Positions 20,601 through 29,163 of a stretch of DNA of 64,000 bases are shown here, piece by piece; within the stretch, counting starts at the first letter, position 1; every line of letters starts with the position of its first letter. Below the pieces are notes generated by a model that had not been told where the DNA came from, made no database searches, and saw only the letters and a program-made list of their open reading frames with translations. Position numbers and translations under genes: made by a program. Source of the DNA: Ignavibacteriales bacterium (GTDB lineage Bacteria; Bacteroidota; Ignavibacteria; Ignavibacteriales; Melioribacteraceae); contig JAPLFF010000006.1 of NCBI GenBank assembly GCA_026390775.1, positions 1 through 64,000 of the forward strand, given 5' to 3'.

Positions 20601-20637
20601 AAGCGGAAATCAGCAAATGATCTCCGCTTTTCTTTTT
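20601..20637 (+). terminator. Rho-independent terminator after rpoZ
   Basis: AAGCGGAAATCA (20601-20612) pairs with TGATCTCCGCTT (20618-20629) over a 5-base loop with one mismatch, and a T-rich tail runs to 20638. It ends the yicC-gmk-rpoZ unit. Confidence 0.88.
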
Positions 20638-20723
20638 TGTGCTAAAGTTAGTGCTAAATTTTCAGTAAAGATTTTGTTAATTTCCTACTGCCAATCGTGT
20701 TAAGTCCTTAATAGGATTTGAAA

Positions 20724-21470
20724 ATGATAGAAAAAAAATTATTGATAGAAGCAATTAAAGACCAGCAGGAAATCTTTGGTGATTTTTTGTTTGAAAATGT
20801 GGATACTGCAATTGAGGAATCGATGAAGAAAAAAAATACTGTTGCTAAAGAAATACTAGAGAATAAAATATCTGTTGCAGAGAATCTCTTTCTTGAAGAT
20901 TTCCAAAAGACAGAATCAATAGAAGAGCTGAACTCAAAGATTTGTAATTGCCAAAATTGTGCACTTGGAAAAACTAGAACAAAATTTGTCTTCGGTGTCG
21001 GTAATCCTAATGCAAATGCAATGTTGATAGGCGAAGCACCCGGCCGTGATGAGGATTTACAAGGTGAACCATTTGTTGGTCGCGCGGGAAAATTATTGAA
21101 TGATATATTGAAAGCTGTAAACTTTAAGAGAGAAGATGTTTACATCGCCAATATATTAAAATGCCGTCCGCCGAATAACCGGGATCCTCTTCCGCTGGAA
21201 ATGGAAACTTGTATTCCATATCTTCATAAGCAAATAGAATTGATACAACCGAAAATTATTTTATGTCTTGGCAGAGTTGCAGCAAACGGATTGCTTGATA
21301 AAAAACTTTCATTGGGACAGTTACGTGAAAGTAATTATGAATTTAATGGAATAAAAGTAATGGCAACATATCATCCCGCGGCGCTTTTAAGAAATCCTAA
21401 TTGGAAACGCGGCTGTTGGGAAGACGTACAAAAATTTAGAAAACTGTATGATGAATTAACGGCAAAATAA
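20724..21470 (+). CDS. Uracil-DNA glycosylase, family 4 (4Fe-4S)
   Basis: 248 residues from the ATG at 20724. A TTG at 20718 is also open but sits only one base from AGGA (20713-20716), so the ATG is preferred. The enzyme removes uracil from DNA in base excision repair. Cluster cysteines are visible as CxxC (CQNC near residue 76) and later in [10 protein letters not shown] and ETC. The catalytic/uracil-binding motif [20 protein letters not shown] and the late motif HPAALLRNP are intact. About 70 N-terminal residues precede the first cluster Cys, an extension seen in several family 4 members. It sits 1 bp before dnaB. Confidence 0.95.
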   Translation: MIEKKLLIEAIKDQQEIFGDFLFENVDTAIEESMKKKNTVAKEILENKISVAENLFLEDFQKTESIEELNSKICNCQNCALGKTRTKFVFGVGNPNANAMLIGEAPGRDEDLQGEPFVGRAGKLLNDILKAVNFKREDVYIANILKCRPPNNRDPLPLEMETCIPYLHKQIELIQPKIILCLGRVAANGLLDKKLSLGQLRESNYEFNGIKVMATYHPAALLRNPNWKRGCWEDVQKFRKLYDELTAK

Positions 21471-21471
21471 A

Positions 21472-22950
21472 ATGGCAAAGCGAACAACTAACCGAAAAAG
21501 CAGTAAACGAAGTATTGATATTGAAAAATTAATAGCGTCGGCTAATCAACCACCATCTGCAACCGAAGTTGAGATGGCGGTACTTGGTGCAATGTTAATT
21601 GATGAAGATGCAGTTCCTAAAGCAATCGAAATTCTAAAACCGGAATCTTTTTTCGATAAAAGAAATAGGATTGTATTTGAGTCAATGGCTTCTTTGTATG
21701 AAGCTAACGAACCGATAGACACTGTTTCTGTTTATGAAGAATTGAAAAAATCCAGTAAGACAGATGAAGCAGGCGGCGCAGCGTATATCAGCAAATTATC
21801 TCAAGATATTTCTTCTGCTGCCAATATAGATTATCACGCGCGTGTTGTTATGGAAAAATGGATTCTCCGCCAATTGATTTCTTCATCCATGGAAATTGCC
21901 AGTTCTGCTTATGCAGGTAATGAAGATGTTTTCGATCTGCTTGATGCTGCTGAAACAAAGATCTTTCAAATTTCCGAAAAGGGAATTAAAGAATCCTTCA
22001 AGTCAATGGATAAAGCAGTTAAAGAAGCGCTTGAATTGATCGAAGCAATTCACTCAAAAAATATTTCTACATTTTCGGTTCCTTCGGGATTTTTTGAATT
22101 AGATGATCTGCTCGGTGGATTTCAAAAATCCGATTTAATTATAGTTGCCTCCCGTCCTTCTATGGGCAAAACTGCATTCGCAATGTCTGCCGCACGCAAT
22201 GCCGCAATAGATCATAACGTACCTGTAGGTGTATTCAGTTTAGAAATGGCCACTATTCAATTAGCTACAAGATTAATTTCTGCCGAGGCTCGTATCAATG
22301 CACATAACGTACGAACAGGAAAGTTTAAGGCAGAAGAGGGAGCGAAGATCAGCCGTACCGTTCACAAACTTAGTAAAGCACCGATTTATATTGATGATAC
22401 TCCTGCTATTTCAATACTTGAACTCCGAGCAAAAGCGAGAAGACTTAAGAATGAGAAAAAAATAGGATTGATAATTATTGATTACTTACAGCTTCTTAGC
22501 TCTACTGTTCATATGGAAAGCCGTGAGCGGGAAATTTCAACAATATCTCGTTCGTTAAAATCTCTTGCTAAGGAATTGAATATTCCTGTTGTTGCACTTT
22601 CTCAGTTAAACCGTCAGTTGGAAGCACGCTCGGATAAAAAACCAATGCTTTCGGATTTACGCGAGTCCGGTTCGATCGAACAGGATGCAGATGTTGTATT
22701 GTTCTTATACCGTCCTGAGGTTTATGGCATAACTCAATACTCTTACGGTGAAATGAACGGCGAATCAACCGAAGGTATTGCCGAAGTAATTGTTGGTAAA
22801 CAAAGAAACGGTCCTATTGGTGAAGTTAAATTACGTTTCATAAAAGATTATGCAAAATTTGAAAATCTTGATCGGTTTAGACAACAGCAACTACCAGCCG
22901 GCGCAGAACAAGCGGCTATTGCTCAAGGTGCAGAGGACTTTCCGATATGA
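21472..22950 (+). CDS. dnaB: Replicative DNA helicase DnaB
   Basis: 492 residues. The N-terminal domain begins PPSATEVEMAVLGAMLID. The RecA-like domain has Walker A in ASRPSMGKTA (about residue 225), Walker B in LIIIDYLQLL, and the DnaB signature SRSLKSLAKELNIPVVALSQLNRQ followed by DLRESGSIEQDADVV. It unwinds DNA as a hexamer ahead of the replisome. No intein is inserted. It follows the glycosylase gene with no gap and overlaps the next gene by 4 bp. Confidence 0.98.
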   Translation: MAKRTTNRKSSKRSIDIEKLIASANQPPSATEVEMAVLGAMLIDEDAVPKAIEILKPESFFDKRNRIVFESMASLYEANEPIDTVSVYEELKKSSKTDEAGGAAYISKLSQDISSAANIDYHARVVMEKWILRQLISSSMEIASSAYAGNEDVFDLLDAAETKIFQISEKGIKESFKSMDKAVKEALELIEAIHSKNISTFSVPSGFFELDDLLGGFQKSDLIIVASRPSMGKTAFAMSAARNAAIDHNVPVGVFSLEMATIQLATRLISAEARINAHNVRTGKFKAEEGAKISRTVHKLSKAPIYIDDTPAISILELRAKARRLKNEKKIGLIIIDYLQLLSSTVHMESREREISTISRSLKSLAKELNIPVVALSQLNRQLEARSDKKPMLSDLRESGSIEQDADVVLFLYRPEVYGITQYSYGEMNGESTEGIAEVIVGKQRNGPIGEVKLRFIKDYAKFENLDRFRQQQLPAGAEQAAIAQGAEDFPI

Positions 22951-23795
22951 CAAAGTTGTTGTCATTTCTATTTCTTCTTATCATTGCGTTTGATTTGAAT
23001 GCACAAACTATTTACACGCAAGCTGATGTTGATGTTTGCAATTCTAAATTTCAATTCTCTTCTGAAAAAAACCTTTCTTCATTACCTATCAATGAAATAA
23101 TAATCGAGATCGGAAAAAGTTTTCTTGGAACAGATTACGTTGCCAACACTCTTGAGAAAGGTGATAAGGAAAATCTTGTTATTAATCTTACAGGATTAGA
23201 CTGCTACACTTTTCTTGAAACTTCGCTAGTGTTCGCGCGGTGCATCAAAAAAGGGAAAACAACGTTTGAAGATTATCAGAAAGAATTAACCAAAATCCGA
23301 TACCGGGATGGAAAGTTGAAGGAATATCCTTCACGGCTGCATTACTTTTCTGATTGGATCTACGATATGGACGAACGTGATATAGGGAAAGACATCACAA
23401 AAGAAATTGGTGGTAAACGGTACGTTAAGAAAATTAATTTTATGAGCACTCATGTTGATTCTTATAAACAGTTGAAAGAAAATCAAAAGTTTGTAAAAGA
23501 GATTTCAAATATTGAACGGCAGATCAGCACCCGGAAATATTTTTTCATTCCGCAAGAAGATATTGCTTCCGTTGAGGGAAAAATTAAGAGTGGGGATATT
23601 ATTGGAATTACAACTAACGTTGAAGGACTCGACATTGCGCATACGGGAATTGCAATCCGTATGGATGACGGACGAATACATTTAATGCACGCACCGAATG
23701 TAGGGTATAAAGTTCAAATCACAGAAAAGCCGCTTTCAGATTATATCAAAGGAAATAAGAAACAAACGGGTGTGATGGTTTTAAGACCGAATTAA
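22947..23795 (+). CDS. DUF1460 secreted protein (NlpC/P60-like amidase family)
   Basis: 282 residues with a signal peptide (MTKLLSFLFLLIIAFDLNA). The conserved DUF1460 block is LDCYTFLETSLVFARCI, with Cys in the NlpC/P60 nucleophile position. It is followed by YRDGKLKEYPSRLHYFSDW and, near the C-terminus, DIAHTGIAIR and HLMHAP, with His in the expected catalytic place. Family structures show a cysteine-peptidase fold acting on cell-wall or similar amides; the substrate here is not known. The ATG overlaps the dnaB stop (ATGA), so it is translationally coupled, although no functional link to replication is evident. Confidence 0.9.
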   Translation: MTKLLSFLFLLIIAFDLNAQTIYTQADVDVCNSKFQFSSEKNLSSLPINEIIIEIGKSFLGTDYVANTLEKGDKENLVINLTGLDCYTFLETSLVFARCIKKGKTTFEDYQKELTKIRYRDGKLKEYPSRLHYFSDWIYDMDERDIGKDITKEIGGKRYVKKINFMSTHVDSYKQLKENQKFVKEISNIERQISTRKYFFIPQEDIASVEGKIKSGDIIGITTNVEGLDIAHTGIAIRMDDGRIHLMHAPNVGYKVQITEKPLSDYIKGNKKQTGVMVLRPN

Positions 23796-23806
23796 AATTT
23801 ATATAA

Positions 23807-23827
23807 TTCTCAATTCTCCATTCTCAA
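23807..23827. repeat. Degenerate heptamer tandem repeat between convergent genes
   Basis: Three 7-base units TTCTCAA, TTCTCCA and TTCTCAA fill the gap between the DUF1460 and nfo stops and run over the nfo stop codon. Similar 7- or 8-base repeats occur at 28392, 28726, 29132, 43740 and 48372. Confidence 0.7.
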
Positions 23828-24681
23828 TTATTTTTTATCAAGCTTAATAGCACCTTAATATTTTCCAAATCCTCTTTCTGATCTTTTTCTTTCGGTGTTT
23901 CTAAAACCTTCGGCACCTTCTCTAACTTTTTATCGTTCATGATATTTGTAAATCCTTCCTTGCCGATAAATCCTTTCCCAATATGTTCATGACGATCAAC
24001 TCTGCTTCCCAAATCTTTTTTGCTGTCATTCATATGTATGCACTGCAAACGGTCTAATCCGATTATATCATCAAACTCTTTGATTACTTTTTTATATTCT
24101 TTCGGATCGCGGATATTATAACCGGCTGCAAAAATATGGCAAGTATCAATGCAGACAGTCATTCTGTCTTTCTCATCAACCATATCAATTATTTTTCTCA
24201 GCTGTTCAAATTTATATCCGAGAGCAGTTCCTTGTCCTGCAGTAGCTTCGAGCATACTTTTGGTTTTGTACCCTTTGATTTTTTCATGCGCATAGTTAAG
24301 AGATTCCGCAATAATTTTTATTCCTTCTTCTTCTCCTTGTCCCGTATGAGCACCGGGATGAAAATTTAATTGAGGAATTCCAAGCTGCTCACATCGTTCC
24401 AATTCTTTGATGAATGATGTACGAGATTTTTGCAAACTTTCCGGATCTTTTGCGCAAAGATTGATCAAATAGGAATCATGCGAGACAACAAATTTTATGA
24501 TTGATTGACTTAATTTATTTTTGAAATCAGTTATTTCCTTTTCGTTTAGATCTCTGGCAAAATATTGATTATTATTTTTTGTGAAGATTTGAATTGCGGT
24601 AAAGCCAAGATTCTCCGCGGTCTCAATTGCAGAAGCCGGTCCACCCGAGACAAATGTATGTGCACCAAGTAAGTGTTTCAT
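23824..24681 (-). CDS. nfo: Deoxyribonuclease IV (apurinic endonuclease)
   Basis: 285 residues, normal length. This TIM-barrel Zn enzyme cuts at abasic sites in base excision repair, in the same broad pathway as the uracil-DNA glycosylase at 20724. Signatures seen: LGAHTFVSGGPASAIE at the start, LNFHPGAHTGQGEE, MLEATAGQGTALG, CIDTCHIFAAGYNI, HMNDSKKDLGSRVDRHEHIGKGFIG. All carry the expected Zn ligands. AAGGG lies 8-9 bases before the start codon. The gene ends inside a heptamer repeat and is convergent with the DUF1460 gene. Confidence 0.97.
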   Translation of the reverse strand: MKHLLGAHTFVSGGPASAIETAENLGFTAIQIFTKNNNQYFARDLNEKEITDFKNKLSQSIIKFVVSHDSYLINLCAKDPESLQKSRTSFIKELERCEQLGIPQLNFHPGAHTGQGEEEGIKIIAESLNYAHEKIKGYKTKSMLEATAGQGTALGYKFEQLRKIIDMVDEKDRMTVCIDTCHIFAAGYNIRDPKEYKKVIKEFDDIIGLDRLQCIHMNDSKKDLGSRVDRHEHIGKGFIGKEGFTNIMNDKKLEKVPKVLETPKEKDQKEDLENIKVLLSLIKNN

Positions 24682-24767
24682 TATTTTCCCTTTCGTACTT
24701 CTTTATTTTATTTCTGGTTGAAACATAATATTATTGCTACAAATAATTTATGGAATGTGAATCAAAA

Positions 24768-25652
24768 ATGAAAATATTCATAACCGGCGGAAGCGGATTG
24801 TTAGGACAGTATCTGAATCTTGAATTGAGTAAGAAGCATTATATTCTTACTCAGTATCAGACCAACATTGGCAACTGTAAAGATTTTAATTCTGTTCAAT
24901 TATCAATTACTGATCAGATAAAGCTCACCGAAATATTTAGTTCTTTTAAGCCGGATATTGTTGTTCATACTGCAGCAGTCTCTAATCCGGAAAAAGCTGA
25001 TAAACTTTCTGCCGATGTTGTTTATGATATTAATGTGAATACAACTAAAAAACTTGCTGAACTTTGTGCAAAGAACAATTCAGAGCTAATTTATCTTTCA
25101 ACTGATTTGGTTTATGCCGGTTACCGCGGCTCAATGTTGAAAGAAAAGGCAAAATTAATTCCGTTATCACTTTATGCAGAAACGAAACTAATGGGAGAGA
25201 TAAAAATTCAAGAGACGTTTAATAATTATCTCATACTTCGCGAGGCATTGTTAATTGGGTTTGGATTAAATCACACAAAAAATAATTTTCATTTAATGTA
25301 TGATAATTTAAGAAACGGTAAAGAGGTAATATTATTTACCGATCAATACCGCACACCGCTTTCTTTAATTGACTCGGCAAGAATGATAGGGAAGTTAATT
25401 GAAAAGAATATTCCAGGTGAAATTCTAAATTTTGGAGGAAGCGAAAGATTATCCAGGTATGAACTCGGAGTTCTTCTTTGTGAAATAGCCGGTTTTAATA
25501 AAAATCTTATTATCAAAAAAACTATGGATGAAACTGGTTTAACTTATAAAGTTGCCGATGTATCATTGAACATAGAGAAGTTGAATTCTTACGGAGTATA
25601 TCCAAAAAAGACAAAAGACTCGATCCAAGAAATTTTATCTAAGCGCTTCTAA
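24768..25652 (+). CDS. RmlD-like NAD(P)-dependent sugar-nucleotide reductase (SDR)
   Basis: 294 residues from the ATG at 24768; the ATG at 24750 adds MECESK before the usual N-terminus [13 protein letters not shown], and neither has a clear Shine-Dalgarno sequence. The Rossmann motif GGSGLLG, the STDLVYAG strand and the catalytic YAETK (Tyr-x3-Lys) show an extended short-chain reductase. The RmlD family reduces dTDP-4-dehydrorhamnose. No rmlA, rmlB or rmlC is nearby, so the actual substrate is open. The last 18 bp overlap the end of the convergent gatB. Confidence 0.8.
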   Translation: MKIFITGGSGLLGQYLNLELSKKHYILTQYQTNIGNCKDFNSVQLSITDQIKLTEIFSSFKPDIVVHTAAVSNPEKADKLSADVVYDINVNTTKKLAELCAKNNSELIYLSTDLVYAGYRGSMLKEKAKLIPLSLYAETKLMGEIKIQETFNNYLILREALLIGFGLNHTKNNFHLMYDNLRNGKEVILFTDQYRTPLSLIDSARMIGKLIEKNIPGEILNFGGSERLSRYELGVLLCEIAGFNKNLIIKKTMDETGLTYKVADVSLNIEKLNSYGVYPKKTKDSIQEILSKRF

Positions 25653-27077
25653 TTTTTTCTTAAGCAATTCATTAACAATTTGCGGATTTGCTTTTCCCTT
25701 TGTTTCCTTCATAATCTGTCCGACAAAAAATCCAATTACTTTTTCTTTACCGTTGAGGAATTCTTTTACTTGAGATTCATTTGATGATAGAATCCGATTG
25801 ATTGCACTTTCTATTTCTTTCGTGTCGGTTATCTGAACAAGGTTTTTTTCTTTTATGATTTCTAGTGGATCCTTTTTGGTTTTTAATATTTCGGGAAAAA
25901 TCTCTTTAGCAATTTTTCCGTTGATAACATTTTCATTTATCAATTTTATCAAATTACCAAGTTTCTCCGGAGTAACTGGGAACTCTTTAATTGAAATATT
26001 CTCTTCTTTAATAACTTTCAAAACCTCAGTCATTACCCAGTTGCTGGCTGATTTATAATCATTAGTAACTTTCAGAATTTTTTCATAATAATCGGCGAGC
26101 TCGCGTGATGAAGTTAAAACTTCAGAATCATATTTTGGAAGCGAATATTGTTCAACAAAACGGTTTCTTCTTTTCTCGGGCAACTCTGGCATCAACTTAG
26201 CAATCTCATTTTTCCAGTTTTGATCAACAACTATGGGCATTAAATCGGGATCGGGAAAGTAGCGGTAATCGTGTGCTTCTTCTTTACTTCGCATCGGTTT
26301 TATTTCATTTAAGTCGGCATTCCATAAAAGAGTCTGTTGAATAATTTTTCCACCATCTTCCAAAATATCTATCTGTCTTTCAATTTCAAATTCAATTGCT
26401 TTCTCAACATTGCGGAACGAATTCATATTCTTTACTTCAGTCTTAGTTCCAAATTGTTTTTCACCTTTCAAACGGACCGAAACATTTGCATCGCAGCGCA
26501 AAGAACCTTCTTCCATATTGCCGTCGCAAATTCCAAGATACATTACAATCTGTTTTAGTTTTGTTAAATAGAGAGATGCTTCTTCGGCAGTGCGCATATC
26601 CGGTTCGCTTACAATTTCCATTAATGGAGTGCCGCACCTGTTCACATCAATTAGTGTGGAATCGCCTTGATCGTGAATTGATTTCCCGGCGTCCTCTTCC
26701 ATGTGGATTCTTGTTATACCAATATTTTTCTTCGAACCGTTCTTCGACTCAACAGAAATATTCCCGTGTTCGCAAATCGGTTTTTCATATTGAGAAATTT
26801 GGTATCCTTTCGGAAGATCGGGATAGAAATAATTCTTGCGGGCAAAGATAGATCGCTCATTTATCACGCAATCTGTGGCAAGTCCCATTAGTACGGTAAA
26901 CTCGACAACTTTTTTGTTCATTACCGGAAGTACACCAGGATGACCGAGACAAACTGGACAGACATTTGTATTTGGCGGAACACCAAATTTGGTGGAACAT
27001 CCGCAAAAAATTTTTGTGTCTGTCAAAAGTTGAGCATGCACTTCAAGACCGATTACTGCTTCGTATTTTGTATTCAT
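25635..27077 (-). CDS. gatB: Asp-tRNA(Asn)/Glu-tRNA(Gln) amidotransferase subunit B
   Basis: 480 residues from the ATG at 27077, which gives the family N-terminus [17 protein letters not shown]; the longer open frame to 27122 adds 15 unlikely residues. The kinase-like domain activates misacylated tRNA. Conserved blocks: [23 protein letters not shown] with Zn-type Cys residues, [50 protein letters not shown]. The YqeY-like tail is at the C-terminus ([21 protein letters not shown]). gatC lies far away at 53458 and gatA is not in the window. Confidence 0.97.
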   Translation of the reverse strand: MNTKYEAVIGLEVHAQLLTDTKIFCGCSTKFGVPPNTNVCPVCLGHPGVLPVMNKKVVEFTVLMGLATDCVINERSIFARKNYFYPDLPKGYQISQYEKPICEHGNISVESKNGSKKNIGITRIHMEEDAGKSIHDQGDSTLIDVNRCGTPLMEIVSEPDMRTAEEASLYLTKLKQIVMYLGICDGNMEEGSLRCDANVSVRLKGEKQFGTKTEVKNMNSFRNVEKAIEFEIERQIDILEDGGKIIQQTLLWNADLNEIKPMRSKEEAHDYRYFPDPDLMPIVVDQNWKNEIAKLMPELPEKRRNRFVEQYSLPKYDSEVLTSSRELADYYEKILKVTNDYKSASNWVMTEVLKVIKEENISIKEFPVTPEKLGNLIKLINENVINGKIAKEIFPEILKTKKDPLEIIKEKNLVQITDTKEIESAINRILSSNESQVKEFLNGKEKVIGFFVGQIMKETKGKANPQIVNELLKKKLEALR

Positions 27078-27201
27078 AATAGTTGAGATCGAATTTACAG
27101 TGGCGAATATAATTATTTTCAAACTATAGGTTAGTATTTTACTTTCAAAAAATTATTCTTCATATTGAAATAGAATAATTGAATCACTTCTTGAGGGTGT
27201 T

Positions 27202-27933
27202 ATGATTCTTGATGTTTTGATTTTTGCGGCTCATCCCGATGATGCAGAACTTTCAATGGGAGGCACGATTGCAAAATTAACGTCCACCGGTTTGAAAGTC
27301 GGAATAATAGATTTAAGCAAAGGGGAATTAGGAACACGCGGTTCAGCCGAAATAAGAAAAAAAGAAGCAGAGAATGCTGGTGAAATTCTAAAGATATCAG
27401 TGAGAGAAAATCTAGAATTGAAAGATGGAAGTCTAAAATTCAACGATGAATACTTAAAAAAAATTATCTCGCGCATCCGGAAATATCAACCTAAAATTAT
27501 TTTTGCCCCGTATTTTAACGACAGACACCCAGACCATATTGGAACTTCTCAATTAGTAAAGGAAGCAATGTTCTTTTCCGGACTTGCTAAAATAAATACC
27601 GAAGACAATGAAAGAATTCAAATGCCGTTCCGTCCGCAAAAACTTTTTTATTTTATGCAGACATACGAGTTCAAGCCAACATTTATTGTAGATATTAGTA
27701 ATTACTTCGAAACAAAAATGAAAGCAGTAAAAGCATACGACACACAATTTCACAATTCGGAAAGTAAAGAACCGGAAACATTTATAAGTCAACCGATCTT
27801 TCTAAAATATCTTGAAGCTCGTGCAGTCAGTTATGGTTTTAAGATAGGTAAAGAATATGGCGAAGCTTTTTACTGCGAAGAAGAAATTGAACTTGATTTG
27901 GCTGAATTATTGAAATCCAGCGAAAGAAAATAA
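27202..27933 (+). CDS. bshB1: Bacillithiol biosynthesis deacetylase BshB1
   Basis: 243 residues of the LmbE/PIG-L fold. The Zn motif AAHPDDAELSMGG is near the start, and the second HPDH appears in NDRHPDHIGTSQLV. DLSKGELGTRGSAEIRKKEAE is characteristic of the BshB1 branch. It deacetylates GlcNAc-malate to GlcN-malate in bacillithiol synthesis. GAGGGTG lies upstream of the ATG. bshA and bshC are not in the window. It is divergent from gatB. Confidence 0.92.
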   Translation: MILDVLIFAAHPDDAELSMGGTIAKLTSTGLKVGIIDLSKGELGTRGSAEIRKKEAENAGEILKISVRENLELKDGSLKFNDEYLKKIISRIRKYQPKIIFAPYFNDRHPDHIGTSQLVKEAMFFSGLAKINTEDNERIQMPFRPQKLFYFMQTYEFKPTFIVDISNYFETKMKAVKAYDTQFHNSESKEPETFISQPIFLKYLEARAVSYGFKIGKEYGEAFYCEEEIELDLAELLKSSERK

Positions 27934-27958
27934 GATTCAATTCTTTTTATTGAATCTT
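27932..27958 (+). terminator. AT-rich hairpin at the end of bshB1
   Basis: AAGATTCAAT (27932-27941) pairs perfectly with ATTGAATCTT (27949-27958) around a T-rich loop. It starts within the bshB1 stop codon. The T-tract after the stem is missing, so termination strength is doubtful. Confidence 0.35.
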
Positions 27959-28001
27959 ATTCCCTCGGTTATCATCATATTAGAAATAATTTGGTGAAAA
28001 T

Positions 28002-28388
28002 ATGTCATATCACAATTCAAAAAGTGTTCAGTATTCATTTGATGAAGCAATTGCAAAAGTAACTGAGGAATTAAAGAAGGAAGGATTTGGTATTCTTACA
28101 GAGATTGACGTTAAAGAAACTCTGAAGAAAAAATTAGATGTGGATTTTAGAAAATATAAAATCCTTGGCGCTTGTAATCCGCAATTTGCTTATAAAGCAT
28201 TACAAACAGAAGAAACACTTGGCGTATTATTGCCTTGCAATGTTGTTGTTCAAGAAAAGGAAAACGGTAATATTCTCGTTAGTTTTATTAATCCGATGGA
28301 ATCAATGCAAGTGGTAAAAAATCCTGCTCTTGAGGTAATTGCTGCTGAGGTTTCGTCTAAATTACAGAAAGTGTTGGAGAGTTTATAA
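28002..28388 (+). CDS. DUF302 family protein
   Basis: 128 residues. The DUF302 pattern is clear: SFDEAIAKVTEELKKEGFGILTEIDVKETLKKKL at 10-45, then ILGACNPQFAYKAL (single Cys) and LGVLLPCNVVVQEKENG. It is a small cytoplasmic alpha/beta protein of unknown biochemical role, often found near heavy-metal, sulfur or redox genes. Here it stands alone between a hairpin and a repeat element. Homologues may bind small ligands, which is not testable here. Confidence 0.88.
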   Translation: MSYHNSKSVQYSFDEAIAKVTEELKKEGFGILTEIDVKETLKKKLDVDFRKYKILGACNPQFAYKALQTEETLGVLLPCNVVVQEKENGNILVSFINPMESMQVVKNPALEVIAAEVSSKLQKVLESL

Positions 28389-28391
28389 GTA

Positions 28392-28428
28392 CCTGAGTTC
28401 CTTAGTGCCTAAGAAGAAACTTAGGCAC
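28392..28428. repeat. Octamer tandem repeat with inverted copy (hairpin)
   Basis: Units CCTGAGTT, CCTTAGTG and CCTAAGAA occur in tandem. The core GTGCCTAAG (28405-28413) then pairs with CTTAGGCAC (28420-28428) over 6 bases. The same core AGTGCCTAAG returns on both sides of the four-helix-bundle gene. No T-tract is present on either strand, so a terminator role is unlikely. Confidence 0.7.
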
Positions 28429-28447
28429 CAAAGAAAATTATTTATTT

Positions 28448-28645
28448 TTACTTCCCTTTAGGACCAAACATTTTATTAATAGCAATCTGACTTGGACAAA
28501 TTCCTGTTACAGCTGCAAATACCATCCCAATAACCGGCAGATATAAGAACCAATGAGCATTAGAAAAACCGGTAAGATAAATACCGACAAAAATAATTAC
28601 TGCAAAAACTAAGAACCAAACACGCATAGCAGTTGGTGCTTTCAT
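28448..28645 (-). CDS. DUF2892 small inner-membrane protein
   Basis: 65 residues with two hydrophobic segments (~9-27 and ~33-50). The family motif GICPSQIAINKMFG is at the C-terminus, matching the YgaP membrane-part type that carries a Cys near the second helix. AAAGGAG lies just before the start codon. It often accompanies rhodanese or redox proteins; here no such partner is adjacent. Function is unknown. Confidence 0.85.
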   Translation of the reverse strand: MKAPTAMRVWFLVFAVIIFVGIYLTGFSNAHWFLYLPVIGMVFAAVTGICPSQIAINKMFGPKGK

Positions 28646-28725
28646 GTACTTACTCCTTTAGTTTGTGAATGCTTATGGAACTTAACTTATGGAAAATTTC
28701 AAAGCAACAAAAATCGTTGTTAGTT

Positions 28726-28741
28726 CCTAAGTGCCTAAGTG
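28726..28741. repeat. Octamer repeat, left flank of the four-helix-bundle gene
   Basis: Two exact CCTAAGTG units. The sequence AGTGCCTAAGTG (28730-28741) is a perfect 12-base inverted match to 29138-29149 on the other side of the gene. Confidence 0.75.
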
Positions 28742-28757
28742 TTATAAGAATAGGTAT

Positions 28758-29108
28758 TTACTTTAACTTTCTGATTAGAGAAGCAAGCATTGCTTCAATT
28801 TCCCGGGTTGCATCAAAAATTATTTGATAATTTAATTCAGAAAGGAATTGAAGGTTTTTAGATATTTCTAATTGCGTCTGAACTTCAAAAAGTGATCCGA
28901 TCGAAATTCGCAGAAATCTTTTAAAATCATTTTTCGAATTTCTACCAAATCCTTCTGCAATATTACTTGGAATTGAAACGGCAGCTCTTCGAATTTGATT
29001 GGTCAATCCATAAATCTCTTCTTTAGGAAAATTTTTTGTATTGTTATAAATAATTGAAACTAAATTGATTGCTTTCTGCCAGACAATTAATTCTTTGTAG
29101 GTTTTCAT
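28758..29108 (-). CDS. Four-helix-bundle protein (S23 / rRNA intervening-sequence type)
   Basis: 116 residues from the ATG at 29108; the open frame extends 6 bases further to a GTG at 29114, which would sit too close to the GGGGTG site. The pattern YKELIVWQKAINLV, FPKEEIYGLTNQIRRAAVSIPSNIAEGFGR and FLRISIGSLFEVQTQL is typical of the family first found inside 23S rRNA intervening sequences and related to Avd proteins of diversity-generating retroelements. These proteins are homopentameric helical bundles that may bind nucleic acid. The gene stands alone between octamer repeats in inverted orientation, so it may be a small mobile insertion. Confidence 0.92.
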   Translation of the reverse strand: MKTYKELIVWQKAINLVSIIYNNTKNFPKEEIYGLTNQIRRAAVSIPSNIAEGFGRNSKNDFKRFLRISIGSLFEVQTQLEISKNLQFLSELNYQIIFDATREIEAMLASLIRKLK

Positions 29109-29131
29109 TTTCACCCCATTCTATTTATTTA

Positions 29132-29163
29132 CTCAGGCACTTAGGCACTCAGTTACTCAGTCA
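29132..29163. repeat. Octamer repeat, right flank of the four-helix-bundle gene
   Basis: Four tandem 8-base units, CTCAGGCA, CTTAGGCA, CTCAGTTA and CTCAGTCA, run exactly up to the ettA stop codon at 29164. They are in opposite orientation to the left-flank units. Confidence 0.75.

Noticed and set aside
26486-26851. 121-codon plus-strand frame inside gatB
   Set aside because: Antisense to a well-conserved gene, with no family-like sequence; several other long antisense frames inside real genes were dropped for the same reason.
28405-28428. GTGCCTAAG / CTTAGGCAC hairpin as a terminator for the DUF302 or DUF2892 gene
   Set aside because: No T-run after the stem on either strand, and the same sequence recurs as a repeat element around the neighbouring gene.
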